Assembly (NCBI RefSeq): GCF_000422705.1
Contig: NZ_AUGO01000006.1
Location: 124,001-188,000 of the forward strand
Length of the DNA: 64,000 bases
Direction: 5' to 3'
Origin: Flavobacterium soli DSM 19725
GTDB taxonomy: Bacteria > Bacteroidota > Bacteroidia > Flavobacteriales > Flavobacteriaceae
The notes under the pieces are model-generated. The model made no database searches and was not told the origin of the DNA. It was given only the letters and a program-made list of their open reading frames with translations. Within the stretch, counting starts at the first letter, position 1, and each line of letters starts with the position of its first letter. A program made the position numbers and the translations under genes. This document shows, one piece after another, positions 33,321 through 41,824 of the stretch.

Positions 33321-34700
33321 ATGACTATGAAAAATTTTAAAATAACAGTACTTAGTTTATTTGTGTTACTTAGTTTGATGGGTTGTGATAGCTTTGTGGA
33401 TGTTGAGACACCCAATTCGCAACTTACAGGTTTGACTGTTTTTGAAGATAGAACTACAGCGAATGCTGCACTGATTGATATTTATTCCAAACTTAGAGAT
33501 ACAGGATTACTGAATGGTTTGACTACTGGTTCTGCCGTTGGTATGGGATTGTATGCTGATGAATTGACTTATTACGGAACTACGGATGATAACATTTCGT
33601 TTATTTTTAATAATACGTTGCTACCGACAACATCCATTGTATCTCAGTTGTGGAATGAAAGTTACCAGCAAATTTATTGTGCCAATGCAGTGATTTATGG
33701 TTGCCAAAATTCCACTGGCCTTTCGACTTCGGATAAAAATCAGTTTATTGGCGAGGCACTATTTGTTAGGGCTTTGGTGCATTCTTATTTGACGAATTTG
33801 TATGGCGATGTGCCGTATATTACTACTACGGATTATGAGGTAAACCGCTTGGCGACTAGAATGCCAACATCGGAAGTTTATAACAATATTATTGCCGATT
33901 TGCAACAAGCGATTGCATTATTACCCGAAGCTTATTTTGCACCTGAGCGCGTTCGACCTAATCGTTCGACAGCATCGGCATTGTTAGCACGCGTGTATTT
34001 GTATAATGGGAATTGGGCAGAAGCTTCCAATGCTGCTTCGGCTGTTTTGAATAATGCGGAGTATGTTTGGGAAACGGATATTGATAAAATATTTTTGAAA
34101 GATTGTACGGCTACGATTTGGCAGTTTTCTCCGAAGTTGTCGGGCAATAATGCTGATGAAGGTTCTGTTTTTGTATTTCAGACAGGACCACCGCCGTTTG
34201 TTGGATTGCGTGCCGAATTGTATAGTTCGTTTGCGAATGATGACCTTAGAAAAAGTCATTGGATTGCCACTGTAACAGATGGTTCTAACACTTGGTATCA
34301 TGCTAATAAATACAAACAAAATACGAATACTGGAACTTCTGTGGAGTATTCGATTGTGTTTCGATTGGCGGAGCAATATTTAATTAGAGCCGAAGCGCGA
34401 GCACGACAAGGCGAATTGAGTAATGCCAAACAAGACTTGGATATGGTTCGAAGTTTGGCAGGATTACCGAATACAACAGCTAACACTGAAGCTGAAATTA
34501 TTGAAGCTGTTCAACAAGAGCGACGTTATGAATTGTTCACGGAATATGGACATCGCTTTTTTGATTTGAAGCGAAATGGTGCTTTGAATACTGTTTTGCC
34601 GATTGTGAAACTGGGTTGGAATAGTACCGATGTTCATTGGCCAATTCCCGAAACGGAATTATTGGCTAATCCGAACTTAACTCAAAATCCCGGTTATTAA
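33321..34700 (+). CDS. SusD/RagB family outer membrane lipoprotein
   Basis: The 459-residue lipoprotein has lipobox LMGC (about residue 22) and the SusD layout: N-terminal NSQLTGLTVFEDRTTANAAL, TPR-like helices, and the C-terminal RRYELFTEYGHRFFDLKRNG with a final NPGY. It forms the ligand-binding lid of the SusC transporter encoded 11 bases upstream. An ATG two codons later (33327) may be the true start. The stop overlaps the next start by one base (TAATG). Confidence 0.85.
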   Translation: MTMKNFKITVLSLFVLLSLMGCDSFVDVETPNSQLTGLTVFEDRTTANAALIDIYSKLRDTGLLNGLTTGSAVGMGLYADELTYYGTTDDNISFIFNNTLLPTTSIVSQLWNESYQQIYCANAVIYGCQNSTGLSTSDKNQFIGEALFVRALVHSYLTNLYGDVPYITTTDYEVNRLATRMPTSEVYNNIIADLQQAIALLPEAYFAPERVRPNRSTASALLARVYLYNGNWAEASNAASAVLNNAEYVWETDIDKIFLKDCTATIWQFSPKLSGNNADEGSVFVFQTGPPPFVGLRAELYSSFANDDLRKSHWIATVTDGSNTWYHANKYKQNTNTGTSVEYSIVFRLAEQYLIRAEARARQGELSNAKQDLDMVRSLAGLPNTTANTEAEIIEAVQQERRYELFTEYGHRFFDLKRNGALNTVLPIVKLGWNSTDVHWPIPETELLANPNLTQNPGY

Positions 34701-37315
34701 TGAGAGCCCCTTTTTTTCCAACATTTTATGGTGTGATCGCCATAATTTTAGTTGGGTTAGTTCCCTGTCCTGTAATGGGACAGGTGCTAACTAAGAAGCA
34801 TGTGACCGAAGCCGATTATGGTTTGTGGCATCGAATGATACAAGAGCAATTGTCTGACAATGGTAATTGGGTTAGTTATCGGTTTTTGTACTCGAATTCG
34901 ATTGATACGACGTTTGTGGTTCAGACGAAAACGATGAAAAAGTTTATTTTCCCCAATGCAGTTTCTGGACAGTTTGATGGCGAAAAAAGCTTTGCCTTTA
35001 TCAAAAAGGAAGGATTGGTATTGTTTGATTTGAAGAGCTGTACTGAAAAGTTATTACCAAATGTAAGTCGGTTTGCGTTTTCGGCAGATGGGCTGTATTT
35101 GGTTACTTTGGAAAATGCCAGTACGTTAGTCATTAGAAAGAACGAAACAATTGTTGAGCGGATTGAAAATGTAACTACTTATGAGTGGAATAATGATAAG
35201 ACCAAGTTGGTTTATGCAACTTCTACAACTGGTAATGGTTCTGTTGGCTCTTTGAACTTTAAAAACACTTTCAGTAAGCAAGAAATTTTGAAACCAACAA
35301 AACAAACTTTTGAAGTTTTCAAGTGGCAAAATAATGAAAATTCTGTTGCTTTTTATGGCATTGATAAAGGAAATGAAGCAGTGTTTTATTATAATTTTGG
35401 GACAAGTCAGTTATTTACGTTGAACTCTTCGGATGCAATTTTTCCGTCGCAACTGAAAATTGCTCCCGACCAAAATATTGAATTGAAAGTTTCTCGTGAT
35501 GGTAAAAAAGTGTTTTTTGGTGTTTCCTCAGTTGTTGCAAAAGATACCACCCAATATTCTAGTGGTGTTGAAGTTTGGCATACAAAAGATAAGGTGCTTT
35601 ATAGAGAACGAGCGATGCGCGCAAGTTTGGCTTATCCGCAATTTTTAGCAGTTTGGTTGCCCATAGAAAAAATTGTTCGTCAACTCAATTCGGAGCAACA
35701 AAAATGGGTTGTTTTGAACGGTACTCAAGATTATGCTCTTGTGGCTGCTATTGATCAATATGAACCGCAGTATAAATGTTATGCGAGTATGGACTTTTAC
35801 TTGATGGATATTAGAACCGGTGAAAAAGAATTGGTGTTGAAAGAACAGACAGGATATGATAGTCAGATGGATTTTTCGCCCGATGGTAGGTATATTAGTT
35901 ATTACAACAATAGTAATTGGTGGCTTTATGATATTGTAAAAAAATCACATATCAATATTACCCATGGTTTAAACGCTAGTTGGGATAACCGAATCAATGA
36001 TCCTGCTCAGGAGTTGCGCTTATGGGGTCAGACTGATTGGACGAAAGATGGGAAATTTATATTGTGTTATGATTATCATGATATCTGGGCGATTTCTCTT
36101 GATGGCAAACAACGCATGCGACTTACTATTGGTAAAGAAAAGAACTTGCGGTTTCGATTTGATACTTCATCAATTTCTAATGTTGAAGAGTTTAATTATT
36201 CGAATACCGGAACTTTTATTTATGATTTATCAAAAGAACTTATTCTGACTGCATTTGATTTGTATAGTGGTGCACGCGGTTATTATCAATTGCAACCTAA
36301 TAAAAAACCACAAGCCCTTATAGTTGAAGATGGAATGGTTACTAAATACACTAAATCAAAAAAAGGTAGTGCTTTTATATGTGTGAAGCAACGTTTTGAT
36401 TTGCCACCAACACTAGTGTTTCAGAATAATGGTTTGTCAAAAATAATTGCTCAAAGTAATGCACATCAAAAGAAGTATCATTGGGGCAAATCGGAAATGA
36501 TACATTATGCTGATAGTAAGGGAACACCATTGAATGGAGCTTTGTATTATCCTGCAAATTATGACGGAACTAAAAAAGTTCCTTTGGTTGTTTATATTTA
36601 TGAGGTAGTTTCTAGTGATGTGCACAAACATGTAAATCCGAGCTATGATAATATCATCGGTTTCAATATCTCCAACTTGACTACCAATGGCTATGCCGTT
36701 TTATTGGCTGACATAGCCTATGAAAAAGGAAATACTGGTGTTTCAGCTGCTGATTGTGTAACTGCTGGTGCTACAAAAGTGATACAAATGGGAGTAGCTG
36801 ATGAAAAAAGAATTGGGTTATTTGGACATTCGTTTGGTGGTTATGAAACTAATTTTATACTTACTCAAACGGATTTATTTGCTACTGCAATAAGTGGCAA
36901 TGGCATTTCGGATGTTGTAACACATTATTTTAATTATAATAATGATTGGGGTTCTATTGACAGCTGGCGTTATGAGAATCAACAATGGCGAATGGGTTTT
37001 CCGTTTTTTGATAATAAGGAAGCTTATTACAGCAATTCACCTATACAAAACGCTGATAAAATTACTACTCCTTTACTTACATGGACTGGAAAGTTGGATC
37101 AAAATATAAGACCTGAACAGTCAGAAGCCTTTTACGCCGCATTCAGACGATTGAAAAAAGAAAACGTAATGTTGGTCTATTCTAGTGATGGTCATGTTCT
37201 ATTTAACCCAAATAACCAGAAGGATTTGACGTTGAAAGTGAAGGATTGGTTTGGTCATTATTTGAAAGATGAACCAAAGAAAGAATGGATGAAAGCGGAT
37301 TTTGTAACCAATTAA
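34700..37315 (+). CDS. S9 family serine peptidase (prolyl oligopeptidase-like)
   Basis: The 871-residue protein has a signal peptide (VPCPVMGQ near residue 28), a beta-propeller-like half, and a C-terminal alpha/beta hydrolase domain. The catalytic Ser is in FGHSFGGYE; Asp is in GKLDQNIRPEQ and His in SSDGHVLFN. It is translated together with SusD (TAATG overlap). It may cut peptides outside or in the periplasm so that products pass through SusC/SusD. A strong hairpin terminator follows the gene. Confidence 0.85.
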   Translation: MRAPFFPTFYGVIAIILVGLVPCPVMGQVLTKKHVTEADYGLWHRMIQEQLSDNGNWVSYRFLYSNSIDTTFVVQTKTMKKFIFPNAVSGQFDGEKSFAFIKKEGLVLFDLKSCTEKLLPNVSRFAFSADGLYLVTLENASTLVIRKNETIVERIENVTTYEWNNDKTKLVYATSTTGNGSVGSLNFKNTFSKQEILKPTKQTFEVFKWQNNENSVAFYGIDKGNEAVFYYNFGTSQLFTLNSSDAIFPSQLKIAPDQNIELKVSRDGKKVFFGVSSVVAKDTTQYSSGVEVWHTKDKVLYRERAMRASLAYPQFLAVWLPIEKIVRQLNSEQQKWVVLNGTQDYALVAAIDQYEPQYKCYASMDFYLMDIRTGEKELVLKEQTGYDSQMDFSPDGRYISYYNNSNWWLYDIVKKSHINITHGLNASWDNRINDPAQELRLWGQTDWTKDGKFILCYDYHDIWAISLDGKQRMRLTIGKEKNLRFRFDTSSISNVEEFNYSNTGTFIYDLSKELILTAFDLYSGARGYYQLQPNKKPQALIVEDGMVTKYTKSKKGSAFICVKQRFDLPPTLVFQNNGLSKIIAQSNAHQKKYHWGKSEMIHYADSKGTPLNGALYYPANYDGTKKVPLVVYIYEVVSSDVHKHVNPSYDNIIGFNISNLTTNGYAVLLADIAYEKGNTGVSAADCVTAGATKVIQMGVADEKRIGLFGHSFGGYETNFILTQTDLFATAISGNGISDVVTHYFNYNNDWGSIDSWRYENQQWRMGFPFFDNKEAYYSNSPIQNADKITTPLLTWTGKLDQNIRPEQSEAFYAAFRRLKKENVMLVYSSDGHVLFNPNNQKDLTLKVKDWFGHYLKDEPKKEWMKADFVTN

Positions 37316-37320
37316 AATAA

Positions 37321-37357
37321 TATGCAGTTTCCTCTTGGAAACTGCATATTTCTTTTA
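37321..37357 (+). terminator. Terminator of the SusC-SusD-peptidase operon
   Basis: A perfect 12-bp stem: TATGCAGTTTCC (37321-37332) and GGAAACTGCATA (37337-37348), a 4-base loop, then a T-rich run. It may also serve the convergent DUF6520 gene. Confidence 0.75.
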
Positions 37358-37361
37358 CAGC

Positions 37362-37643
37362 TTATGGTACCGGTTTGTAAAGATTTACACTACAGGCATT
37401 TGCGCCATTTTTCAACCACACTCGTCTTGGAATGTCTTCATTAGACATACATGCTTGACTGCCAGTTGTAAGACAATCCACCGAAACTGGATGACAGATT
37501 GCAGGCGAAGGATTTTGGATGAATCCTGAGATTAAAACTGTTTTTTTTGATTCTGCAATTTTAGCCTCGTTTGTGCTCACTGCTCCAGCACTTGCCAATG
37601 TGAATGCCAATACTGGCAAGATCACTTTTAAAATGGTTTTCAT
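37362..37643 (-). CDS. DUF6520 family small exported protein
   Basis: The 93-residue protein has a signal peptide (MKTILKVILPVLAFTLASAG) and a mature part with four Cys (in AICHPVSVDC, SQACMSN and NACSVNL), matching the DUF6520 family known from Bacteroidota. Function is unknown. It follows the MauE/DoxX-like gene on the same strand, in a group with an AraC regulator. The Cys pattern beside a redox-associated membrane protein hints at disulfide chemistry, which is inference. Confidence 0.7.
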   Translation of the reverse strand: MKTILKVILPVLAFTLASAGAVSTNEAKIAESKKTVLISGFIQNPSPAICHPVSVDCLTTGSQACMSNEDIPRRVWLKNGANACSVNLYKPVP

Positions 37644-37736
37644 GGTAATAGAATTTTAATTATTTTTTTTGACTTACTCTTTTTTACAGGTTTTCAGTCT
37701 CGTTCCTGCTACTGATCAGAATAGATTTTTATGTTG

Positions 37737-39224
37737 TTATTTGTTGTTGAAATGTTTTTTACTCAACTGGTATTTGTGTAAGCGATGTCCAATTATTGCG
37801 TAGAGATAATTATCTATTACAAACATTTCTTGCAACTTGGTTTTATTAATGTTATAGATGTAGATACTTGACAAGTAGGTGTTTTTTTCGATGCTGTACA
37901 CATCCACAATTGAAGCTTGTTTCCACATTTCTTTGGGTTCATATCGTCCGATTAATTTTGAATTTACAAATAGTAAATTATTAGAAACTGCCGTTAGTTT
38001 GTTTACAGTTGGCGGAAGTGATGCTATTTTTCGTTGTCCCGTTTCTTTAATGTGCGCTACTTTGAGCTTGGCTTTGGTTGTTGTGTCTATAGTACTTCCG
38101 CGACGGATTAGTTTGAGGTTGGTATCGGCTATGATGAATTGATTTCGGTAGTAATAGGTGTAGATGAATTTTTGCGATTGTTGGTCAAACTGCATCATGC
38201 CATCAGTATCAAAAAAGCCGTCTATTTGCTTTTGTAATAGCTGAGGTGCATAGTTTACTTGTAAACTGTCTTTGAAAGTAAACGTTCCTAAAATGTTATA
38301 AAGCGTTTTTAATTGTTGTGCCCGAAAGGCTATTTTATCTGGAGCAATTATTTCGGCTTTTGAGAAATAGTAGTTGTTGTCATACATTACAAGTTTTGCT
38401 TTCCAATCGGATATATTTCCTTTATAGATCACTGGTACAGTGCCATCCATCAGATAAAAATAAGGAGGTGCAATTCGGACTTGTACTGAAACGAAAGGAA
38501 AGTTTTCGCGCTCCAGTTGTATTTTATATTGACGCTTGGTTTTTAAAATGGTATCGTAAGCTAGTATGTGTAATGGTGCTTGACTGTCACCGAAATAAAT
38601 GGTTTTGCCATCGGTTCCTGCATAGTATTTTGAATTATTTGTTAATTCGGCTTCGGCTGTTTGGGTTGTTGCACCTTGAATAAATCTTCGGATGAATGGG
38701 TTTTCGCGGTGCATGGTGTTTTCTGAATAGAAGTATAGAATAACAATTACAGCTGAACCGATAATTGCAATAATTGCCAGTTTTAGAACTGTTTTGGATT
38801 TATTCGTTACCATAAATACTGAGGCTATTGCCGCGAGAATTGTAAAAGCGATATTGAAAATTAGGTGTTCTTTCCAGCCCATTTCTTCAAGTATTCCTCC
38901 GCAGGAACAAGGCACAAATGAGGAATAATTGAGAATAACAACAATATACGCAGTGAACATTAGCATTAATCCAAATGAGGCTAACAAAGCAATATATCTT
39001 GATTTTGGAAAAGCCAGTAGTAAAGCGATGAGGAATTCAATTATTAAAACTGAATAGGAAACAAATCCGGTGTATGCGCTTATAAGTGGTGATTGACCGA
39101 GTTGGGCTTGAAAGTTTTGGAATTCTAATAACTTGCTTAATGCGGAGTAAACAAAAAGTATCATTAGTAAAATACTTATTATTTCTACAAGAATTGTTTT
39201 AAGATTGGTGACCTTTATTTTCAT
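37737..39224 (-). CDS. MauE/DoxX-like redox-associated membrane protein with extra C-terminal domain
   Basis: The 495-residue protein has an N-terminal four-helix MauE/DoxX-like domain (residues 1-140) with a CSCGG motif in SSFVPCSCGGILEEMGW, a fifth membrane helix near residue 145-165, then a large extracytoplasmic domain of repeated beta-strands. MauE-type domains support disulfide or quinone-linked redox reactions. The gene lies between an AraC gene and the DUF6520 gene on the same strand, with a double ATTCCC site just upstream. Confidence 0.7.
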   Translation of the reverse strand: MKIKVTNLKTILVEIISILLMILFVYSALSKLLEFQNFQAQLGQSPLISAYTGFVSYSVLIIEFLIALLLAFPKSRYIALLASFGLMLMFTAYIVVILNYSSFVPCSCGGILEEMGWKEHLIFNIAFTILAAIASVFMVTNKSKTVLKLAIIAIIGSAVIVILYFYSENTMHRENPFIRRFIQGATTQTAEAELTNNSKYYAGTDGKTIYFGDSQAPLHILAYDTILKTKRQYKIQLERENFPFVSVQVRIAPPYFYLMDGTVPVIYKGNISDWKAKLVMYDNNYYFSKAEIIAPDKIAFRAQQLKTLYNILGTFTFKDSLQVNYAPQLLQKQIDGFFDTDGMMQFDQQSQKFIYTYYYRNQFIIADTNLKLIRRGSTIDTTTKAKLKVAHIKETGQRKIASLPPTVNKLTAVSNNLLFVNSKLIGRYEPKEMWKQASIVDVYSIEKNTYLSSIYIYNINKTKLQEMFVIDNYLYAIIGHRLHKYQLSKKHFNNK

Positions 39225-39281
39225 AGTTTAATAGAATTGGTAGTGTAAAATTCTATAAATGAAAATGTTATCCTATTTCAT

Positions 39282-39312
39282 TTCGGGAATATCGGTTTGC
39301 AAAATTGGGAAT
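39282..39312 (-). promoter_or_regulatory. ATTCCC double site C (22-bp spacing) upstream of MauE-like gene
   Basis: Read on the minus strand, ATTCCCAAT and ATTCCCGAAAT start 22 bases apart in the gap between the AraC and MauE-like genes, 58-88 bases upstream of the MauE-like start. Confidence 0.45.
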
Positions 39313-39316
39313 GACT

Positions 39317-39886
39317 TTATTGGCTATCGCTTTCTTTTTCTCTTTTTACTTCGCTTGGCGGAAAATTGTACCGTTTTTTAAATGCTTTATAGAAATTTGG
39401 ATAATCATTAAACCCGCATATCAAAGCAATTTCTTTCAATGGAATTGCTGTTTCCTTGATTAGAAAATGCGCTTTCTTCAATCGCTCGTCATTGTAAAAT
39501 TGATAGATGCTTGTCTTTACAATATTCCGGAAGCTGTCTTTTAAAGTGAACTCATTAGTGCCAAACATTTTTGAAAGTTCTTTAGTTGTTGGCAAAGGTT
39601 CTTCTAAATGATTTTTGATGTAGTCAAGGACTTTATGAATTAATTCGGCATCGGATTGTTTAGTAGTATTTTGATTTGTACAGTAATCATAAGGTTGTTT
39701 TTTGAACTCGTATTTCGAAATTATGTTTTGCATTTTTTCCGCTACTTCATTCAGCATGGTTGCCAATTGGTCCAACTCATCGCCACTACCATTTGGCTCC
39801 ACTCGGAACGCTAGATTTCCTGTTGCCATTTCTAAAAGCATTTTGTATAAGCTTTTAATTCGCTGTTGGTTTTGTAGATTATCCAT
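39317..39886 (-). CDS. AraC family transcriptional regulator with N-terminal HAMP-like segment
   Basis: The 189-residue protein begins with a HAMP-like stretch (NLAFRVEPNGSGDELDQLA) and ends in an AraC DNA-binding domain (residues about 85-185; LKEIALICGFNDYPNFYKAF). No sensor domain or membrane segment is present, so the HAMP-like part may form a coiled dimer. It stands before the MauE-like and DUF6520 genes and has a single ATTCCCGAAT site upstream (39982-39991), suggesting autoregulation and control of its neighbours. Confidence 0.75.
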   Translation of the reverse strand: MDNLQNQQRIKSLYKMLLEMATGNLAFRVEPNGSGDELDQLATMLNEVAEKMQNIISKYEFKKQPYDYCTNQNTTKQSDAELIHKVLDYIKNHLEEPLPTTKELSKMFGTNEFTLKDSFRNIVKTSIYQFYNDERLKKAHFLIKETAIPLKEIALICGFNDYPNFYKAFKKRYNFPPSEVKREKESDSQ

Positions 39887-39981
39887 TAAGGTATATGTGT
39901 GAATGATTGCCAGAAAGGAAGTTGGGAAATGCTGACAAAACTATAGCATAGAAGTTTATAAATCAAGAAGTATAGTGTTTC

Positions 39982-39991
39982 ATTCGGGAAT
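39982..39991 (-). promoter_or_regulatory. Single ATTCCCGAAT site D upstream of the AraC gene
   Basis: Within GTGTTTCATTCGGGAATT then AAACAC, i.e. flanked by GTGTTT/AAACAC arms, about 95 bases upstream of the AraC start. The GTGTTTCATTC context also occurs at site A. Confidence 0.4.
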
Positions 39992-40022
39992 TAAACACCT
40001 TGTTTTGGATGTTTTTTTAATG

Positions 40023-40053
40023 AAAAAAGCATTGCTGGTAGTGCAATGCTTTT
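40023..40053 (-). terminator. Terminator of the integrase gene
   Basis: An 11-bp stem: AAAAGCATTGC (40025-40035) with GCAATGCTTTT (40043-40053), 7-base loop, followed on the minus strand by a T-rich run. Confidence 0.75.
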
Positions 40054-40072
40054 AAAATTTAAGAAAATTGTT

Positions 40073-41311
40073 TTATGAACTTTTTATTATTAGTTGTGGT
40101 GCTAAATTTTGCTTGAGAATAGCCATATCATCACTCACTTTTCTATCCACTACTTTTGCGTAGTGTTGCGTGGTTCTGATGTTAGTGTGACCAAGCATTT
40201 TGCTAACGCTTTCAATGGGAACGCCATTTGTAAGTGTTATAGAGGTCGCAAATGAATGTCGAGCAAGATGGAAAGTTAATTCTGTTTTAATGCCGCAAAC
40301 ATCGCCAATTTCTTTTAGATAGCTGTTCATTTTTTGATTGCTTAGAACAGGAAGGATTGTTTCTTCATTTATGCACTTTGGATGCGATGCATACTTTGCC
40401 ATGATTTGTTCTGGAATAGGAAGTAAAGGAATTTTTGAACTGGTATCGGTTTTTTGTCTGTTCTTGAAAATCCATTTGTTGCCATCAATACCAATTCCAA
40501 TATGATCATTTGTCAATTGTTTTACATCGATGTAAGCAAGACCAGTAAAACAACAAAATATGAAAATATCACGCACTTGAATTAATCGTTCACAATGAAA
40601 CTTCTTGTTGTAAATAGTTTCGATTTCGCTCTCAGTTAAAAAATCTCTTTCAACTTCCTTGATTTTTCCCTTATACTTTACAAATGGACTTTCAATAATC
40701 CATCTGTTATCCAAGCAGATTTGAATTATCTTCTTGAAGTTTTTGATGTATTTTACAGTTGTATTGTTACTGCAACCACGTTCAGTTCTCAAGTAGAAAT
40801 CGTAATCGGTTATAAAAGCTAAGTCGATATCTTTGATATTAATATCTGAAATATTGAACTTCCATTTCATGAACTCTTTAGTATGGCTCAGTGAAGTTTT
40901 ATATCGCTCCAATGTTCCTGGAGAATACTCTTCAGTTTTTACTAAAGCTTCAATTTGATCATTGTGATTTTGAAAGATGGGTACTAGTGTTCGCTGTTTT
41001 TCAGTTTTGCCAGTCAATACATTATTAAAAACCTCGGCTGTGATATCTTTATCAACTGCAATTAGTTTCTTTTCAATACTAGAATTTTTTGCAATCAGTG
41101 AATCAAGGTGGCTATTTATTGTTCTAGCTTCTTCAGAAGTGCCTTTCATTCTGCCTGCTTCTGTTGACCATTTTGTAGGATCAATGTACTTTCCGGTGCT
41201 TTTGTCAAGGCGTTTTCCGTTGATTGTGGTTCTGTGATAAATTGGAACTAGTCCGTGTACATTGGCTTTTGCTCTTTTTAGATAAAAAAGATTTGTGATT
41301 GTTGCTTCCAT
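40073..41311 (-). CDS. Tyrosine site-specific integrase (CTn/ICE type)
   Basis: The 412-residue protein has an arm-binding N-terminal region, a SAM-like core-binding domain (LERYKTSLSHTKEFM) and a catalytic domain with HLARHSFAT, LGHTNIRTTQHY and a final Tyr. The usual first active-site Arg is not present in CFTGLAYIDVKQL, as in IntDOT-type integrases. The gene is about 250 bases from tRNA-Ser and transcribed in the same direction, so integration at the tRNA 3' end is likely. Inverted repeats between the two may be binding sites. Confidence 0.85.
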   Translation of the reverse strand: MEATITNLFYLKRAKANVHGLVPIYHRTTINGKRLDKSTGKYIDPTKWSTEAGRMKGTSEEARTINSHLDSLIAKNSSIEKKLIAVDKDITAEVFNNVLTGKTEKQRTLVPIFQNHNDQIEALVKTEEYSPGTLERYKTSLSHTKEFMKWKFNISDINIKDIDLAFITDYDFYLRTERGCSNNTTVKYIKNFKKIIQICLDNRWIIESPFVKYKGKIKEVERDFLTESEIETIYNKKFHCERLIQVRDIFIFCCFTGLAYIDVKQLTNDHIGIGIDGNKWIFKNRQKTDTSSKIPLLPIPEQIMAKYASHPKCINEETILPVLSNQKMNSYLKEIGDVCGIKTELTFHLARHSFATSITLTNGVPIESVSKMLGHTNIRTTQHYAKVVDRKVSDDMAILKQNLAPQLIIKSS

Positions 41312-41413
41312 TTTGGTGACCTTTTAATTAGTAATAATTTAGTTAAAAAGTCAAATAGGTACAAGATGTTCATTTTCTGAACTGGCTGTAAATACTGAGG
41401 TTGGCGAACAGAT

Positions 41414-41460
41414 AGGGGCACAATTCTTAGTGATTGCCTTGTGCCCCGAATTGTGCCCCT
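41414..41460. repeat. 13-bp inverted repeat plus direct repeat between integrase and tRNA-Ser
   Basis: AGGGGCACAATTC (41414-41426) and GAATTGTGCCCCT (41448-41460) are exact reverse complements; TTGTGCCCC also occurs at 41439-41447 as a direct repeat of the right arm. The position, just upstream of the integrase and beside the tRNA, suits integrase arm sites or an att-associated structure. Confidence 0.6.
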
Positions 41461-41505
41461 TTAGTATTGCGAATTAATGAATGTTTTGATATAGGATTAA
41501 AACAA

Positions 41506-41539
41506 AAAACCCCGAAAATCATAAGATTTAAGGGGTTTT
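41506..41539 (-). terminator. Terminator downstream of tRNA-Ser
   Basis: AAAACCCC (41506-41513) pairs with GGGGTTTT (41532-41539), with an inner AAATC/GATTT stem. Confidence 0.65.
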
Positions 41540-41562
41540 GAAGTACTTTAAAAAGTATTTTG

Positions 41563-41647
41563 CGGAGAAAGAGGGATTCGAACCCCCGGACCTGTTACAG
41601 TCAACAGTTTTCAAGACTGCCGCATTCGACCGCTCTGCCATTTCTCC
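41563..41647 (-). tRNA. tRNA-Ser (anticodon TGA)
   Basis: The 85-base minus-strand gene begins GGAGAAATGGCAGAGCGGTC, has the anticodon loop CTTGAAAACT (anticodon TGA), a long variable arm typical of serine tRNAs, a T-loop GGTTCGAATCC and an acceptor end TTTCTCC plus G. The CCA end is not encoded in full (GCA follows the acceptor stem). It flanks the integrase gene and is the probable attachment site. Confidence 0.9.
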
Positions 41648-41824
41648 AGTATGTCGCGCTACTTCCGTATTGCGAGTGCAAATATAGCAACCTTTTTCGA
41701 GTTTCAAAATATTTTTGGACTAAAAAATAAAGAAAATTTTACATTTACTTTTAAACGTTTCATTTTCTTTTCTTTACGACTAAAATATTTTTTTAAATAT
41801 TTTTAGTTAAAAGCTCAAAACAGA

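Larger units (their letters stand above)
13924..41562. mobile_element. Probable genomic island ending at tRNA-Ser; left limit not determined
   Basis: The stretch holds an integrase beside tRNA-Ser, an excisionase-like HTH, DnaC/DnaD-like genes, RteC, mobile mystery A/B, an ATPase/nuclease pair, a restriction-modification system and many dispersed repeats. Core genes begin right after the tRNA. I could not find a second copy of the tRNA 3' end, so the left end is arbitrary and could lie before this point or outside the window. More than one insertion may be nested here. Confidence 0.4.

Noticed and set aside
41563..41647. Left attachment site as a second copy of the tRNA-Ser 3' end
   Set aside because: No matching stretch was found by reading the window; this was not an exhaustive computed search.
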